Origin: Nocardia sp. NBC_00508
Lineage (GTDB): Bacteria; Actinomycetota; Actinomycetes; Mycobacteriales; Mycobacteriaceae
Reading direction: 5' to 3'
Assembly (NCBI RefSeq): GCF_036346875.1
Contig: NZ_CP107852.1
Location: 5,766,001 to 5,830,000 of the forward strand
Length of the DNA: 64,000 nucleotides
Shown: positions 42,147 through 50,859 of the stretch, one piece after another
Layout: the number at the start of each line of letters is the position of its first letter
How positions within the stretch are numbered: position 1 is the first letter of the stretch
The notes under the pieces: model-generated
Seen by the model: the letters and a program-made list of their open reading frames with translations, nothing else
Told to the model about the DNA's origin: nothing
Database searches by the model: none
Translations under genes and position numbers: made by a program

Positions 42147-43421
42147 GTGCCGAACACGTCAGACGCAACGCAAGACCAGCCCACCGGCGACCCGAACTAC
42201 CTGGTCGGGCTCGATCTGCGCGGACGGCGCGTCATCGTGGTCGGCGGGGGCACGGTGGCGCAGCGCAGGCTGGGCCTGCTGATCGCTTCCGGCGCGGATG
42301 TGCACGTGGTGAGTCGCGCCATCACGCCTGCGGTCGAGGGCATGGCGACGTCGGGCCAGATCACCGTCGCGCTGCGCGCTTACGCGGACGGCGATCTCGA
42401 CGGCGCCTGGTATGCGATCGCGTGCACCAACGAGCCCGAGACCAATGCCGCTGTGGTCGCCGAGGCGACGCGGCGGCGGATCTTCTGCGTGCGGGCCGAC
42501 ACGGCGCGGCTGGGCACGGCGGTCACCCCGGCCACCGCGCGCTACGACGGACTGACGCTCGGCGTGCTGGCGCGTGGACAGCACCGGCGCTCGGCGGCGG
42601 TGCGCACCGCGCTGCTCGAGGCCCTGCAATCCGGCGTGGTGAGCGACGACTCGACGCCGATCACACCCGGCGTCGCGCTGGTCGGCGGCGGACCGGGCGA
42701 TCCCGACCTGATCACCGTGCGCGGGCGGCGGCTGCTGGCCAGGGCGGATCTGGTGGTCGCCGACCGGCTCGCTCCGCCGGAGTTGCTCGCCGAGCTCGGA
42801 CCCGAGGTCGAGGTGGTCGACGCCGCGAAGATCCCCTACGGGCGGGCGATGGCGCAGGACGCGATCAACACCGCGCTCATCGAAGGCGCGAAGGCGGGCA
42901 AGTTCGTGGTGCGGCTCAAGGGTGGCGACCCGTACGTGTTCGGGCGCGGCTACGAGGAGCTGGAAGCCTGCGTCGCGGCGGGGATTCCGGTCACGGTGGT
43001 GCCCGGGGTCACCAGCCCCATCGCGGTGCCCGCCGCCGCGGGGATTCCGGTGACGCATCGCGGTGTGACCCACGAGTTCGTGGTGGTGAGCGGGCATGTC
43101 GCGCCGGACCATCCGGACTCGCTGGTCGACTGGCCCGCGCTGGCCCGTTTGCGCGGCACCCTGGTGCTGATGATGGCGGTGGAACGGATCGAACAGTTCG
43201 CCACGGCGCTGTTGGACGGCGGCCGCCCGGCCGACACACCCGTCACGGTCATCCAGGAGGGCACGCTGCGGACCCAGCGCGTGCTGCGCGCCGACCTCGG
43301 CACGGTCGCCACGCGGGTCCGCGAGGAAGGCATCCGCCCACCCGCCATCGTGGTGATCGGCCCGACGGCCGGATTCTCGGCCGACTCCGCCACCTCGCAC
43401 GCCGACTCCGCAGCCGGGTAG
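42147..43421 (+). CDS. cysG: Precorrin-2 dehydrogenase / uroporphyrinogen-III methyltransferase fusion
   Basis: A 424-residue two-domain enzyme. The N-terminal dehydrogenase has VIVVGGGTVAQRRLGLLI and NYLVGLDLRG; the methyltransferase begins near residue 175 with VALVGGGPGDPDLITVRG and has ADLVVADRL, VRLKGGDPYVFGRG and VVPGVTSPIAVPAAAGIPVTHRG. It makes precorrin-2 (and possibly sirohydrochlorin) from uroporphyrinogen III, feeding corrin and sirohaem. The order cob genes - cysG - efpA matches M. tuberculosis. GTG 42147 fits the leaderless spacing and gives the usual N-terminus. Confidence 0.93.
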   Translation: MPNTSDATQDQPTGDPNYLVGLDLRGRRVIVVGGGTVAQRRLGLLIASGADVHVVSRAITPAVEGMATSGQITVALRAYADGDLDGAWYAIACTNEPETNAAVVAEATRRRIFCVRADTARLGTAVTPATARYDGLTLGVLARGQHRRSAAVRTALLEALQSGVVSDDSTPITPGVALVGGGPGDPDLITVRGRRLLARADLVVADRLAPPELLAELGPEVEVVDAAKIPYGRAMAQDAINTALIEGAKAGKFVVRLKGGDPYVFGRGYEELEACVAAGIPVTVVPGVTSPIAVPAAAGIPVTHRGVTHEFVVVSGHVAPDHPDSLVDWPALARLRGTLVLMMAVERIEQFATALLDGGRPADTPVTVIQEGTLRTQRVLRADLGTVATRVREEGIRPPAIVVIGPTAGFSADSATSHADSAAG

Positions 43422-43516
43422 CGCGGCACGCCCACGCACACCGCCAGCCGGAGGAATCGATAGCTGCCGTGACAGCCGCGACGTGGTGGGGCGGGGGAGG
43501 CGGTGGAGCCATCAAT

Positions 43517-43522
43517 TACAGT
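43517..43522 (+). promoter_or_regulatory. -10 box of leaderless efpA gene
   Basis: TACAGT ends 8 nt before GTG 43531; there is no ribosome site. Confidence 0.5.
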
Positions 43523-43530
43523 GGCTCACT

Positions 43531-45015
43531 GTGCTTCGGAATCCCGCTGCGACGATGCAGTATCCAGTGACGCAGCGGGCCTTCGGGCTCGCGATCCTAG
43601 TCCTGAGCGGGTTGCAGCTCATGGTCGTGCTGGACGGCACGGTCGTGATCTTCGCGCTGCCGCGGCTGCAGGAAGAGATGGGGCTGACCAGCGCGGGAAG
43701 CGCGTGGACGGTGACGTCCTACGGGCTCACCTTCGCGGGCCTGATGCTCCTGGGCGGCAGGCTCGGCGACGCCTTCGGCCGCAAGCGCATGCTGATCGTC
43801 GGCGTAGCGCTGTTCACGTTCGCCTCGCTGCTGTGCGGACTCGCGCAGAACCAAGCCATGCTGATCGGCGCGCGCGCCCTCCAGGGCGCGGGCGCGGCGG
43901 TCGCGGCGCCGACCGCCTTCGCCCTCGTGGCCACCACGTTCGCGCCGGGCAAGGCGCGCAATCAGGCGATCGCGATCGTCGGCTCGATGGTCGGCATCGG
44001 TTCGGTCGGCGGTTTGGTGGTCGGCGGCGCGCTGACCCAGCTGTCGTGGCGGTGGATCTTCCTGATCAATGTCCCGATCGGCGCGCTGATCATCCTCGGC
44101 GCCGCCTACAAGCTCGCCGACACCGAGCACCATCGATCGGCGCTGGATGTGCCCGGCGCGGTGCTCGGCACCCTCGCCTGCGCGTCCATCGTGTTCGGCG
44201 CCACCGAGGGACCGGAGATCGGGTGGGGGCACCCCGCCATCATCAGCTCGCTGATCGCGGGCGTGGTGCTGCTGGTCGTCTTCGTGGCGCTGGAGCGGCG
44301 AGTGGATGATCCGCTGCTGCCCTGGTCGCTGTTCGACAGCCGCGACCGCGTCGCCACCTTCCTGCTGATCTTCCTGGCCGGTGGCGTGCTGGGCGCGATG
44401 ACCTTCTTCGTGGCGCAGTTCATGCAGAACGTGATCGGTTACGGTCCGCTCAAGGCGGGCGTGGCAGCCATTCCGTTCACCATCGGCATCGGCATCGGCG
44501 GCGCGGTGGCGTCCAAGGCTGCGCTGTACATCGCGCCGCGCTGGCTGCTCGCGGGGGCGGCCGCGGTGCTCGGCGTCGGGCTGCTGTTCGGTTCGACTCT
44601 CGACGGCGATGTGCTGTACTTCGCTACGCTGCTGCCCCTGCTGACGGTGATCGGCTTCGGTGTCGGCATGGCTATGGTGCTCACGCCGCTGTGCGTGCTG
44701 GTCGGAGTGCCACCGGCCAATATCGGCCCGTTGGCCGCGGTCGGCCAGATGTTCATGAATCTGGCGACGCCCGTCTTCGTCGGCCTGCTCACGCCGATCG
44801 CCGCCTCCCGCACGCTGTCGCTCGGCGGCCGCACCGGCAAGGTAGCCGCGATGACGCCCGCCGAGATAACCGCGCTGGGCAGTGGCTACACGCTGGTGTT
44901 GTTCGTCTGCGCGCTCATCGCGTTCGCGGCCGGACTCGTCGCGCTGACGCTGCGGTTCACGCCGCAGCAATTGGCGAAGGCGCAGCACGCCCAAGAAGAG
45001 GCCCAACAGGCCTGA
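43531..45015 (+). CDS. efpA: EfpA-like MFS drug/lipid transporter (DHA2 family)
   Basis: A 494-residue, 14-helix major-facilitator transporter. It has MVVLDGTVVIFALPRLQ (motif D1), GGRLGDAFGRKRMLIVG (motif A), GARALQGAGAAVAAP, GSMVGIGSVGGLVVGGAL (motif C) and a C-terminus FTPQQLAKAQHAQEE that parallels EfpA of M. tuberculosis, whose gene also lies between cysG and proS. EfpA exports drugs and phospholipids; substrate assignment here is inference from homology and position. GTG 43531 is chosen for its leaderless -10 box; ATG 43555 is possible. A palindromic repeat follows within 10 nt of the stop. Confidence 0.8.
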   Translation: MLRNPAATMQYPVTQRAFGLAILVLSGLQLMVVLDGTVVIFALPRLQEEMGLTSAGSAWTVTSYGLTFAGLMLLGGRLGDAFGRKRMLIVGVALFTFASLLCGLAQNQAMLIGARALQGAGAAVAAPTAFALVATTFAPGKARNQAIAIVGSMVGIGSVGGLVVGGALTQLSWRWIFLINVPIGALIILGAAYKLADTEHHRSALDVPGAVLGTLACASIVFGATEGPEIGWGHPAIISSLIAGVVLLVVFVALERRVDDPLLPWSLFDSRDRVATFLLIFLAGGVLGAMTFFVAQFMQNVIGYGPLKAGVAAIPFTIGIGIGGAVASKAALYIAPRWLLAGAAAVLGVGLLFGSTLDGDVLYFATLLPLLTVIGFGVGMAMVLTPLCVLVGVPPANIGPLAAVGQMFMNLATPVFVGLLTPIAASRTLSLGGRTGKVAAMTPAEITALGSGYTLVLFVCALIAFAAGLVALTLRFTPQQLAKAQHAQEEAQQA

Positions 45016-45024
45016 GCTGTGTTT

Positions 45025-45140
45025 TTTGCCGCGCGGGCGCGGCGTGTTCGCGGCCCCCTTATGGCTCGCGTCCGAGCGGCCGCCGCTGGCGACTTCGTCG
45101 CGGACGCGGCGGCCGCTCGGACGCGAGCCGGGCCGCGAAC
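45025..45140. repeat. Palindromic intergenic repeat, copy 2
   Basis: It starts 9 nt after the efpA stop codon. 45046-45140 forms a near-perfect cruciform: outer 11-nt arms (GTTCGCGGCCC / GGGCCGCGAAC), a CCTTAT bulge on the left only, inner 22-nt arms paired without mismatch (45063-45084 with 45108-45129), and a GCGA-CTTCG-TCGC cap. It matches copy 1 (30921-31037) closely and in the same orientation relative to the gene end. Confidence 0.88.
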
Positions 45141-45375
45141 GGGGAATGCTCGGTCTCGCTGCGCTCGGAATCGGGGGTTGGGCCGAGTGGTTGCGTGGGT
45201 CGGCGACTGCGGCGTCAAGGGTGTGCCGCACTTGATCGCTAGCGGCTGGGTGTCTGCCGCTGGTCCATTTCGTCGCGGACGCGGCGGCCGCTCGGATGCG
45301 AGCCGGGCCGCGAACGGGGAATGCTCGGTCTCGCTTTGCTCGAAAGCAAGGGTGGGCCGATGCGGTTGCGTGGGT
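45094..45375. repeat. Tandem duplication of the repeat's right half (copy 3)
   Basis: About 107 bp at 45094-45200 recurs at 45269-45375, an offset of 175 bp, with few differences in the first 75 bp and more after that. The second unit holds only the right arm of the palindrome. The rest of 45016-45489 has no supported gene. Confidence 0.75.
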
Positions 45376-45489
45376 GGTCATTGCAGAACCAGGTGTCCGC
45401 CGGTCGGCTGAAGCCTCCAGGCAAGCAAGGTTCGGCGCCGGGCCAAAGGTGTCAGCTCGACGGGCTAGTTGCGGCTTGCCAGCGGCCGG

Positions 45490-45903
45490 TCAGAATCGCC
45501 CTGCCACGCGACGCGGTGTCACGCGCACGATGATGCGCGGTCCGTCGTTTACAGAAGCCGGGTTGAAATCAGCGTATTTCTTGCCGGTGTACTTCAGCGA
45601 GAGTTCGTTGGGCAGCGTCTTTTCCGGATCCGGACTGATCGCCGCGTTGCCCCGGATTTCCGCATAGACATAGGGGCTGTCCGGCGGATTGATCAGCACG
45701 GTGATCCGCGGGTCGCGGGCGAGGTTCTTAGCCTGCTGGCGGTCGGTCGTGGTGGAGAAGAGCAGGTCTTCGCCGTCGCGCTTCAGCCAGATCACGGTCA
45801 GGTGCGGTTGCCCGTTCGGCCCGATCGTGGCGGCCGTGGCGAACACTCGCTCCTCGTCCAGGTACTTCTTCAGGTCATCGGAAAGCGCGGCGGTACTGGT
45901 CAC
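45490..45903 (-). CDS. PPOX-class (pyridoxamine-oxidase-fold) flavin/F420 protein
   Basis: A 137-residue split-barrel protein: TAALSDDLKKYLDEERVFAT, GPNGQPHLTVIWLKRDGEDL, FSTTTDRQQAKNLARDPRITV, and a final ADFNPASVNDGPRIIVRVTP. This is the PPOX/F420-binding family common in actinomycetes, whose members reduce substrates with F420H2 or FMN. GTG 45903 was chosen because it starts the conserved VTSTAALSDDL. It follows the aminotransferase on the same strand with a 79-nt gap and may be its last co-transcribed gene. Confidence 0.82.
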   Translation of the reverse strand: MTSTAALSDDLKKYLDEERVFATAATIGPNGQPHLTVIWLKRDGEDLLFSTTTDRQQAKNLARDPRITVLINPPDSPYVYAEIRGNAAISPDPEKTLPNELSLKYTGKKYADFNPASVNDGPRIIVRVTPRRVAGRF

Positions 45904-45982
45904 GCTCTGTGCGAACAACCCGGCGCAGCAGGGCATTCCCGCCTTCGCCGGGCGTCCACCGGATCGTCGAAAGCTTTGCGGT

Positions 45983-47347
45983 TCAGACGGTGTGCCGGTC
46001 CGCCGACTCCAACGCGTGGTCGAGGATCGCCAGACCTTCCTTCGCCTCGGCCTCGGTGATCACGCACGGCGGGACGACGTGCAGGCGATGGAAGTTCACG
46101 AACAGCAGCAGCCCAGCCGCGCGGCACGCCGCGACCACTTCGCCCATCGCCGGGCTCGACCCACCGTACGGGGCCAGCGGCTCCCGGCTGGTCCGGTCTC
46201 GGACCAGTTCGAGCGCCCAGAACACACCCGCTCCGCGCACCTCGCCGACACTGGGATGCCGCCGCGCGAGTTCGCGCAGGCCGGGGCCGAGCACACGGGC
46301 GCCGATGTCGGCGGCGTTCTCCACGATCCGCTCGTCGCGCATCGCGGTGATGGTGGCGACCGCCGCGGCCGTGGCCAACGGATGCCCGGAATACGTGAGC
46401 CCGCCGGGATAGGGCCGGTCGTCGAAGGTCGCGGCGATGGCCGGACCGATCGCGACTCCGCCCAGCGGCACGTATCCGGAGTTCACGCCCTTGGCGAAGG
46501 TGAGCAGATCCGGCACGACCTCGAAATGCTCGATGGCGAACCATTTTCCGGCGCGCCCGAAGCCGCACATCACCTCGTCGGCGATGAACACGATCCCGTA
46601 CTCGTCGCACAGCGCTCGCACCCCGGCCAGATACCCGGGCGGCGGAACCATGATGCCCGCGGTGCCGGGGACGGATTCGAGGACGATCGCCGCGATCGTT
46701 TCCGGACCCTCGAACGCGATGGTCTGCCGGAGATGAGCGAGCGCGCGCTCGGTCTCTTCGGCCTCGGTGGTCGCGTGGAACTGGGTGCGGTACAGGAACG
46801 GCCCGAAGAAATGCACCACACCGCTGTTGCCGCGGTCGTTGGGCCAGCGGCGTGGATCGCCGGTCAGATTGATCGCGGTCTCGGTGCCGCCGTGGTAGGA
46901 GCGGTAGCGCGCGAGCACCTTGTAGCGCCCGGTGTGCAGCCGGGCCATCCGCACCGCGTGCTCGACGGCGTCGGCGCCACCGTTGGTGAAGAAGATCCGG
47001 TCGAGGTCACCGGGGGTGCGCTCGGCGATCAGGCGCGCGGCCTCCGAGCGGGCGTCGTTGACGTGCTGCGGCGCGATCGTGCACAGCTTGGCCGCCTGCT
47101 CCTGCACCGCCGCGACGACTTTCGGATGCTGGTGACCGATGTTGGTGTTCACCATCTGGGACGAGAAGTCGAGCAGCCGGTTGCCGTCGCCGTCCCACAC
47201 GTAGCAACCCGACGCCGCGGTGATCGTCATCGGATCCCGGTGCGCCTGCGCGGACCAGGAGTGGAAGACATGTCTGCGGTCGAGCTCGGAGGCCAGGGCG
47301 GCCGCGGTGCGGGCCTCGTCGAGGGACAGCCCGTTCGGAAGGGTCAT
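45983..47347 (-). CDS. Class III (omega) aminotransferase
   Basis: A 454-residue PLP enzyme. It has FHSWSAQAHRDPMTITAASG at the N-terminus, FTNGGADAVEHAVRMAR, YRSYHGG, VFIADEVMCGFGRAGKW and the PLP-lysine in LLTFAKGVNSGYVPLGG. Class III enzymes move the amino group of omega-amino acids to pyruvate or 2-oxoglutarate. The gene for a methylmalonate-semialdehyde dehydrogenase lies 31 nt upstream, so beta-alanine, 3-aminoisobutyrate or taurine-like amines are likely substrates, giving a semialdehyde for that enzyme. AGGAGAA precedes ATG 47347. A divergent PucR gene probably controls the operon. Confidence 0.87.
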   Translation of the reverse strand: MTLPNGLSLDEARTAAALASELDRRHVFHSWSAQAHRDPMTITAASGCYVWDGDGNRLLDFSSQMVNTNIGHQHPKVVAAVQEQAAKLCTIAPQHVNDARSEAARLIAERTPGDLDRIFFTNGGADAVEHAVRMARLHTGRYKVLARYRSYHGGTETAINLTGDPRRWPNDRGNSGVVHFFGPFLYRTQFHATTEAEETERALAHLRQTIAFEGPETIAAIVLESVPGTAGIMVPPPGYLAGVRALCDEYGIVFIADEVMCGFGRAGKWFAIEHFEVVPDLLTFAKGVNSGYVPLGGVAIGPAIAATFDDRPYPGGLTYSGHPLATAAAVATITAMRDERIVENAADIGARVLGPGLRELARRHPSVGEVRGAGVFWALELVRDRTSREPLAPYGGSSPAMGEVVAACRAAGLLLFVNFHRLHVVPPCVITEAEAKEGLAILDHALESADRHTV

Positions 47348-47378
47348 CGGCTAGTTCTCCTGCGTCACTGGGCGTTAC

Positions 47379-48869
47379 CTATTTGTTCTGCGGGAAGCCG
47401 AGGTTCAGCCCGCCGTGGCTGGGGTCGAGCCAGCGCGTGGTGACGGCCTTGCCGCGGGTGAAGAACCGCACGCCGTCGGCGCCGTGCGCGTGCGCGTCGC
47501 CGAACAGCGAGTTCTTCCAGCCACCGAAACTGTAGTAGGACATGGGCACCGGGATCGGGACGTTGATGCCGACCATCCCGACTTCCACCTCGTTGTGGAA
47601 GCGGCGGGCTGCGCCGCCGTCGTTGGTGAAGATGGCGGTGCCATTGCCATAGGGGTTGGCGTTGATCAGCGCGAGGGCGTCGTCGTAGCTGCCGACCCGC
47701 ACGACCGACAGCACCGGTCCGAAGATCTCGTCGGTGTAGACGCTCATGTCGGCGCCGACATGGTCGAGAATCGTCGGCCCGAGCCAGAAACCGTCGGCCG
47801 CGCCGTCGGCTGCGACGCCGCGGCCGTCGAGAACCACGGTGGCCCCGGCGGTTTCGCCCGCGGCGATATAGTCGGCGACCCGGTCGCGGTGCGCGCTGGT
47901 GACCAGCGGGCCCATGTCGGCGCCGCGGGTGCCGTCGCCGGTTCTGATCGTCGCGGCCCGTTCGGCGATCTTGCCGACCAGTTCGTCGGCCGCGCCGCCC
48001 ACCGCGACCACCACGCTGATCGCCATGCAACGCTCGCCCGCGGAGCCGAACCCGGCGTTCACCGCCGCGTCGGCGGCGAGATCCAGATCCGCGTCGGGCA
48101 GCACCACCATGTGGTTCTTCGCGCCGCCGAGCGCCTGCACCCGCTTGCCCGCGGCGGTGCCGCGCTGGTAGACGTACCGGGCGATCGGGGTGGAGCCGAC
48201 GAACGAGACGGCTTTGATGCCCGGGTTGTCCAGCAGTTCGTCGACCGCGACCTTGTCGCCCTGCAGCACGGTGAAAACACCCGCGGGCAGCTCGGCCTCG
48301 GCCCACAGTTCCGCCAGCCACAGCGCGGCGGAGGGGTCCTTCTCGCTCGGCTTGAGCACTACCGTGTTGCCCGCGGCGATGGCGATCGGGAAGAACCACA
48401 TCGGCACCATCGCGGGAAAGTTGAACGGCGAGATGATCGCGACCGGGCCGAGCGGCTGGCGGATGGAGAAGACGTCCACCTTGGTCGAGGCGTTCTCGGT
48501 GTAGCCGCCTTGGAGCAGATGCGGTATGCCGCAGGCGAACTCGACGACCTCGAGCCCGCGGCTCACCTCGCCCATCGCGTCGGCGACCACCTTGCCGTGC
48601 TCGGCGGTGATCAGCCGCGCGAGTTCCTCCTTGCGCTCGTTCAGCAGTTCCCGGAAACGGAACAGGATCTGGGTGCGCCGGGCCAGCGAGGTGTCCCGCC
48701 AGGCCGGGAAAGCCGCCGCGGCCGAGTCGATCGCGGCGCGGGTGTCGGCGACGTTCGCCAGCGCGACCTGCCCGGTCACCGCGCCGGTCGCCGGATTGGT
48801 GACCGGCGCCGTGTTCTGGCTGGTGCCCGCGAAGGTCTTGCCGTCGAGCCAGTGCGCGATGGTCTGCAT
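47379..48869 (-). CDS. mmsA: CoA-acylating methylmalonate-semialdehyde dehydrogenase
   Basis: A 496-residue ALDH6-type enzyme that converts methylmalonate or malonate semialdehyde to propionyl- or acetyl-CoA with NAD+ and CoA. It has ISPFNFPAMVPMWFFPIAIA, VLKPSEKDPSA, VSFVGSTPIARYVY, ALGGAKNHMVVLPDADL and the catalytic cysteine in SAGERCMAIS. ALDH6 members typically have NHM after GGAKN, as here. GAGGAGA precedes ATG 48869. It is the first gene of the minus-strand operon with the aminotransferase, and faces the PucR gene. Confidence 0.92.
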   Translation of the reverse strand: MQTIAHWLDGKTFAGTSQNTAPVTNPATGAVTGQVALANVADTRAAIDSAAAAFPAWRDTSLARRTQILFRFRELLNERKEELARLITAEHGKVVADAMGEVSRGLEVVEFACGIPHLLQGGYTENASTKVDVFSIRQPLGPVAIISPFNFPAMVPMWFFPIAIAAGNTVVLKPSEKDPSAALWLAELWAEAELPAGVFTVLQGDKVAVDELLDNPGIKAVSFVGSTPIARYVYQRGTAAGKRVQALGGAKNHMVVLPDADLDLAADAAVNAGFGSAGERCMAISVVVAVGGAADELVGKIAERAATIRTGDGTRGADMGPLVTSAHRDRVADYIAAGETAGATVVLDGRGVAADGAADGFWLGPTILDHVGADMSVYTDEIFGPVLSVVRVGSYDDALALINANPYGNGTAIFTNDGGAARRFHNEVEVGMVGINVPIPVPMSYYSFGGWKNSLFGDAHAHGADGVRFFTRGKAVTTRWLDPSHGGLNLGFPQNK

Positions 48870-49019
48870 GTCTCCTCGATTCGGTCGGTGAGCATCGGCG
48901 AGGCCGCCAGCATTCCCCGTGCCCGCGGCGACCGGGTGCGTAGGCGGCACGACTACCACTGTCCGGTATACAGCCTTCCCGATGGGCCGACGATTTGTAC
49001 GCCATTTCGCATTCGGTAT

Positions 49020-49025
49020 TACGAT
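49020..49025 (+). promoter_or_regulatory. -10 box of leaderless pucR-like gene
   Basis: TACGAT ends 7 nt before GTG 49033, with no ribosome site. Confidence 0.5.
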
Positions 49026-49032
49026 TCGTCGG

Positions 49033-50634
49033 GTGCTTCCCTCTGTTGCCGACGTGTTGGCGATGCCGGTGGTGAGCTCCGGCGAACCCGAGGTGGTCGG
49101 CGGGGGATCGCTGGCGCGGCCGGTGCGCTGGGTGCACGTCAGCGAGCTGGCCGACGTGGCGCACCTGCTGGTCGGCGGCGAGCTGATCCTGACCACCGGA
49201 CAAGCCATGAGTCACGGCGACGCGGCGACGGCGGAGTACCTGACCACCCTGGCCGCCGCCGGAGTGGCCGGGCTGATCGTCGAACTCGGCGGGTACGTGC
49301 GCGCGCTGTCGCCCGCCGTTGCTTCGACGGCCGACGCACTGGGGCTTCCATTGATCGCGCTGCGCCGGGTGACCCGGTTCGTGGAGATCACCGAGGCCGT
49401 GCACCGGGTGATCGTCGCCGACCAATACGCGGAGCTGGAGTTCGCGCGCACCGTGCACGAGACGTTCACCGAGCTCAGTGTGCGCCGCGCCGCGCTGGCC
49501 GAGATCGTGCAGACCGCGGCGACCATGCTCGACGCGCCGGTGGTGCTGGAGGACCTGGCGCACCGGGTGCTCGCGCTGTCGGCGCGCCACACGTCCACCT
49601 CGGCGCTACTGGAGAACTGGGAGACCACCTCGCGTCTGTTGCCGCACAACTGGAACGCGGTCGCGGTGGGCCCGCACACGCAGCGGTGGGGACGGTTGCT
49701 CCTGCGCGCAGACGGCGTGCCGAGCGAGCGGGCGCGCATGGTGCTCGAGCGCGCCGCCCAGACGCTGACACTGCACCGCATGATCGAGAAGGACCGCTTC
49801 GGTCTGCACCGGCAAGCGCAGACGGGACTGATCGACGACCTGGTCAACGGCAGGCTGGACGAGCGCGACGCACTCGCTCGCTCTGCCGCGCTCGGCTTGG
49901 CCCGCCGGGCCGCCTACGTCCCGCTGGCGGTCGACGTCGCCGTGACGACCGAATCCGATCCGGTCGCGTGGCAGCGCCGCGCCGTGGGCATCATGGACGC
50001 CGTGACGCACGGGCTCGGCTTGGCGAAGACAACCGCGCTGGTGGCGGCCGAGCAGGGGGACCGGGTGTCGCTGATCCTCGCGCTGCCGCGGGCCGCTGAT
50101 CCGGACGAGGCGCTCGCCGCCGCCTGCACCACGATCCTCGGTGAGGTTCACCGGGTCGACGGCGTGCGGCGGGTGGTGATCGGCGCGGGTGCGGTGTCGG
50201 ACTCGCTGCTGGACACCGCGTACGGGCTCGCGCATGCCGCGCACGTGGCGGAAGTCGCGCTGTCGCTGGGAAGCTCGGCGCCGCGGCCGTTTTATCGCAC
50301 TGGCGACGTGCGCTTGCGCGGACTGCTGTCGCTGATCCGCGGCGAGCCGGGCGTGCAGCGGTTCGCCGAGACCGAGCTGAGCGCCCTGCTGCGCTACGAC
50401 ATCCGCCACGACGCCGACCTGACCCGCACCCTGCGGCAGTTCCTCGACCTGGCGGGCAACAAGACCGAACTCGCCCGCAGGCTCAATATCAGCCGCCCGA
50501 CGCTCTACGACCGGCTCGCTCGCATCGAACGCATCCTCGACGTCGACCTCGACGACGGCGAATCCCGCACCTCGTTGCACACCGCCCTGCTGATCCGCGA
50601 CCTGACGACGGGCGCTGCCGAGCGGTCATCCTGA
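49033..50634 (+). CDS. PucR-family transcriptional regulator
   Basis: A 533-residue regulator. The N-terminal PucR sensor (about 1-120) reads PSVADVLAMPVVSSGEPEVV and HVSELADVAHLLVGGELILT. A central GGDEF-like (CdaR-type) domain follows, and the C-terminal PucR-type HTH reads LRQFLDLAGNKTELARRLNI then SRPTLYDRLARIERIL. Such proteins activate amine, purine or GABA-type catabolic operons. It is divergent from the mmsA-aminotransferase operon with 163 nt between starts, the usual arrangement for regulator and target. GTG 49033 is supported by a -10 box 7 nt upstream. Confidence 0.88.
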   Translation: MLPSVADVLAMPVVSSGEPEVVGGGSLARPVRWVHVSELADVAHLLVGGELILTTGQAMSHGDAATAEYLTTLAAAGVAGLIVELGGYVRALSPAVASTADALGLPLIALRRVTRFVEITEAVHRVIVADQYAELEFARTVHETFTELSVRRAALAEIVQTAATMLDAPVVLEDLAHRVLALSARHTSTSALLENWETTSRLLPHNWNAVAVGPHTQRWGRLLLRADGVPSERARMVLERAAQTLTLHRMIEKDRFGLHRQAQTGLIDDLVNGRLDERDALARSAALGLARRAAYVPLAVDVAVTTESDPVAWQRRAVGIMDAVTHGLGLAKTTALVAAEQGDRVSLILALPRAADPDEALAAACTTILGEVHRVDGVRRVVIGAGAVSDSLLDTAYGLAHAAHVAEVALSLGSSAPRPFYRTGDVRLRGLLSLIRGEPGVQRFAETELSALLRYDIRHDADLTRTLRQFLDLAGNKTELARRLNISRPTLYDRLARIERILDVDLDDGESRTSLHTALLIRDLTTGAAERSS

Positions 50635-50678
50635 CCACGGACTCGGCGATCCTCGCCGCCGACACGCCCCGCTACGCC

Positions 50679-50849
50679 ATGTTCACAAGGGGGTGCGTGC
50701 GGAATCGGCACGTCCCGGACGGGGTACTGCGGAAGCTCGCCGAGCAGCACTATCTGTTCCGCGCGTCGCCCGCGCGACATCGGTACGAGTCGGCGGCACG
50801 GGCCGATCTCGCCGCTGAGTTGTCCGCGCTCACTGCTCCGACGGGATAA
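50679..50849 (+). CDS. Possible small protein, unrecognised
   Basis: A 56-codon frame, ATG 50679 to TAA, in the gap between the PucR gene and the convergent yaaA-like gene. The product is basic (GCVRNRHVPDGVLRKLAEQH, RASPARHRYESAARADLAAE) and could form two or three helices. There is no good ribosome site; codon bias is mildly GC-type. It may be a remnant of a DNA-binding domain or not a gene at all. Confidence 0.25.
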   Translation: MFTRGCVRNRHVPDGVLRKLAEQHYLFRASPARHRYESAARADLAAELSALTAPTG

Positions 50850-50859
50850 CCAGACGCAC

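Noticed and set aside
43597..45381. 594-codon open frame opposite to efpA, running into the repeats
   Set aside because: Charged low-complexity translation with no domain; a shadow of the transporter plus repeat sequence.
45019..45411. 130-codon frame covering the palindromic repeats (and similar frames at 30960)
   Set aside because: The translation only reflects the repeat; similar phrases would appear wherever the element occurs, so likely a spurious gene.
47365..49590. 741-codon open frame across mmsA on the same strand, other phase
   Set aside because: Dominated by Arg, Gly and His as expected for an out-of-phase reading of GC-rich DNA; mmsA itself is certain.
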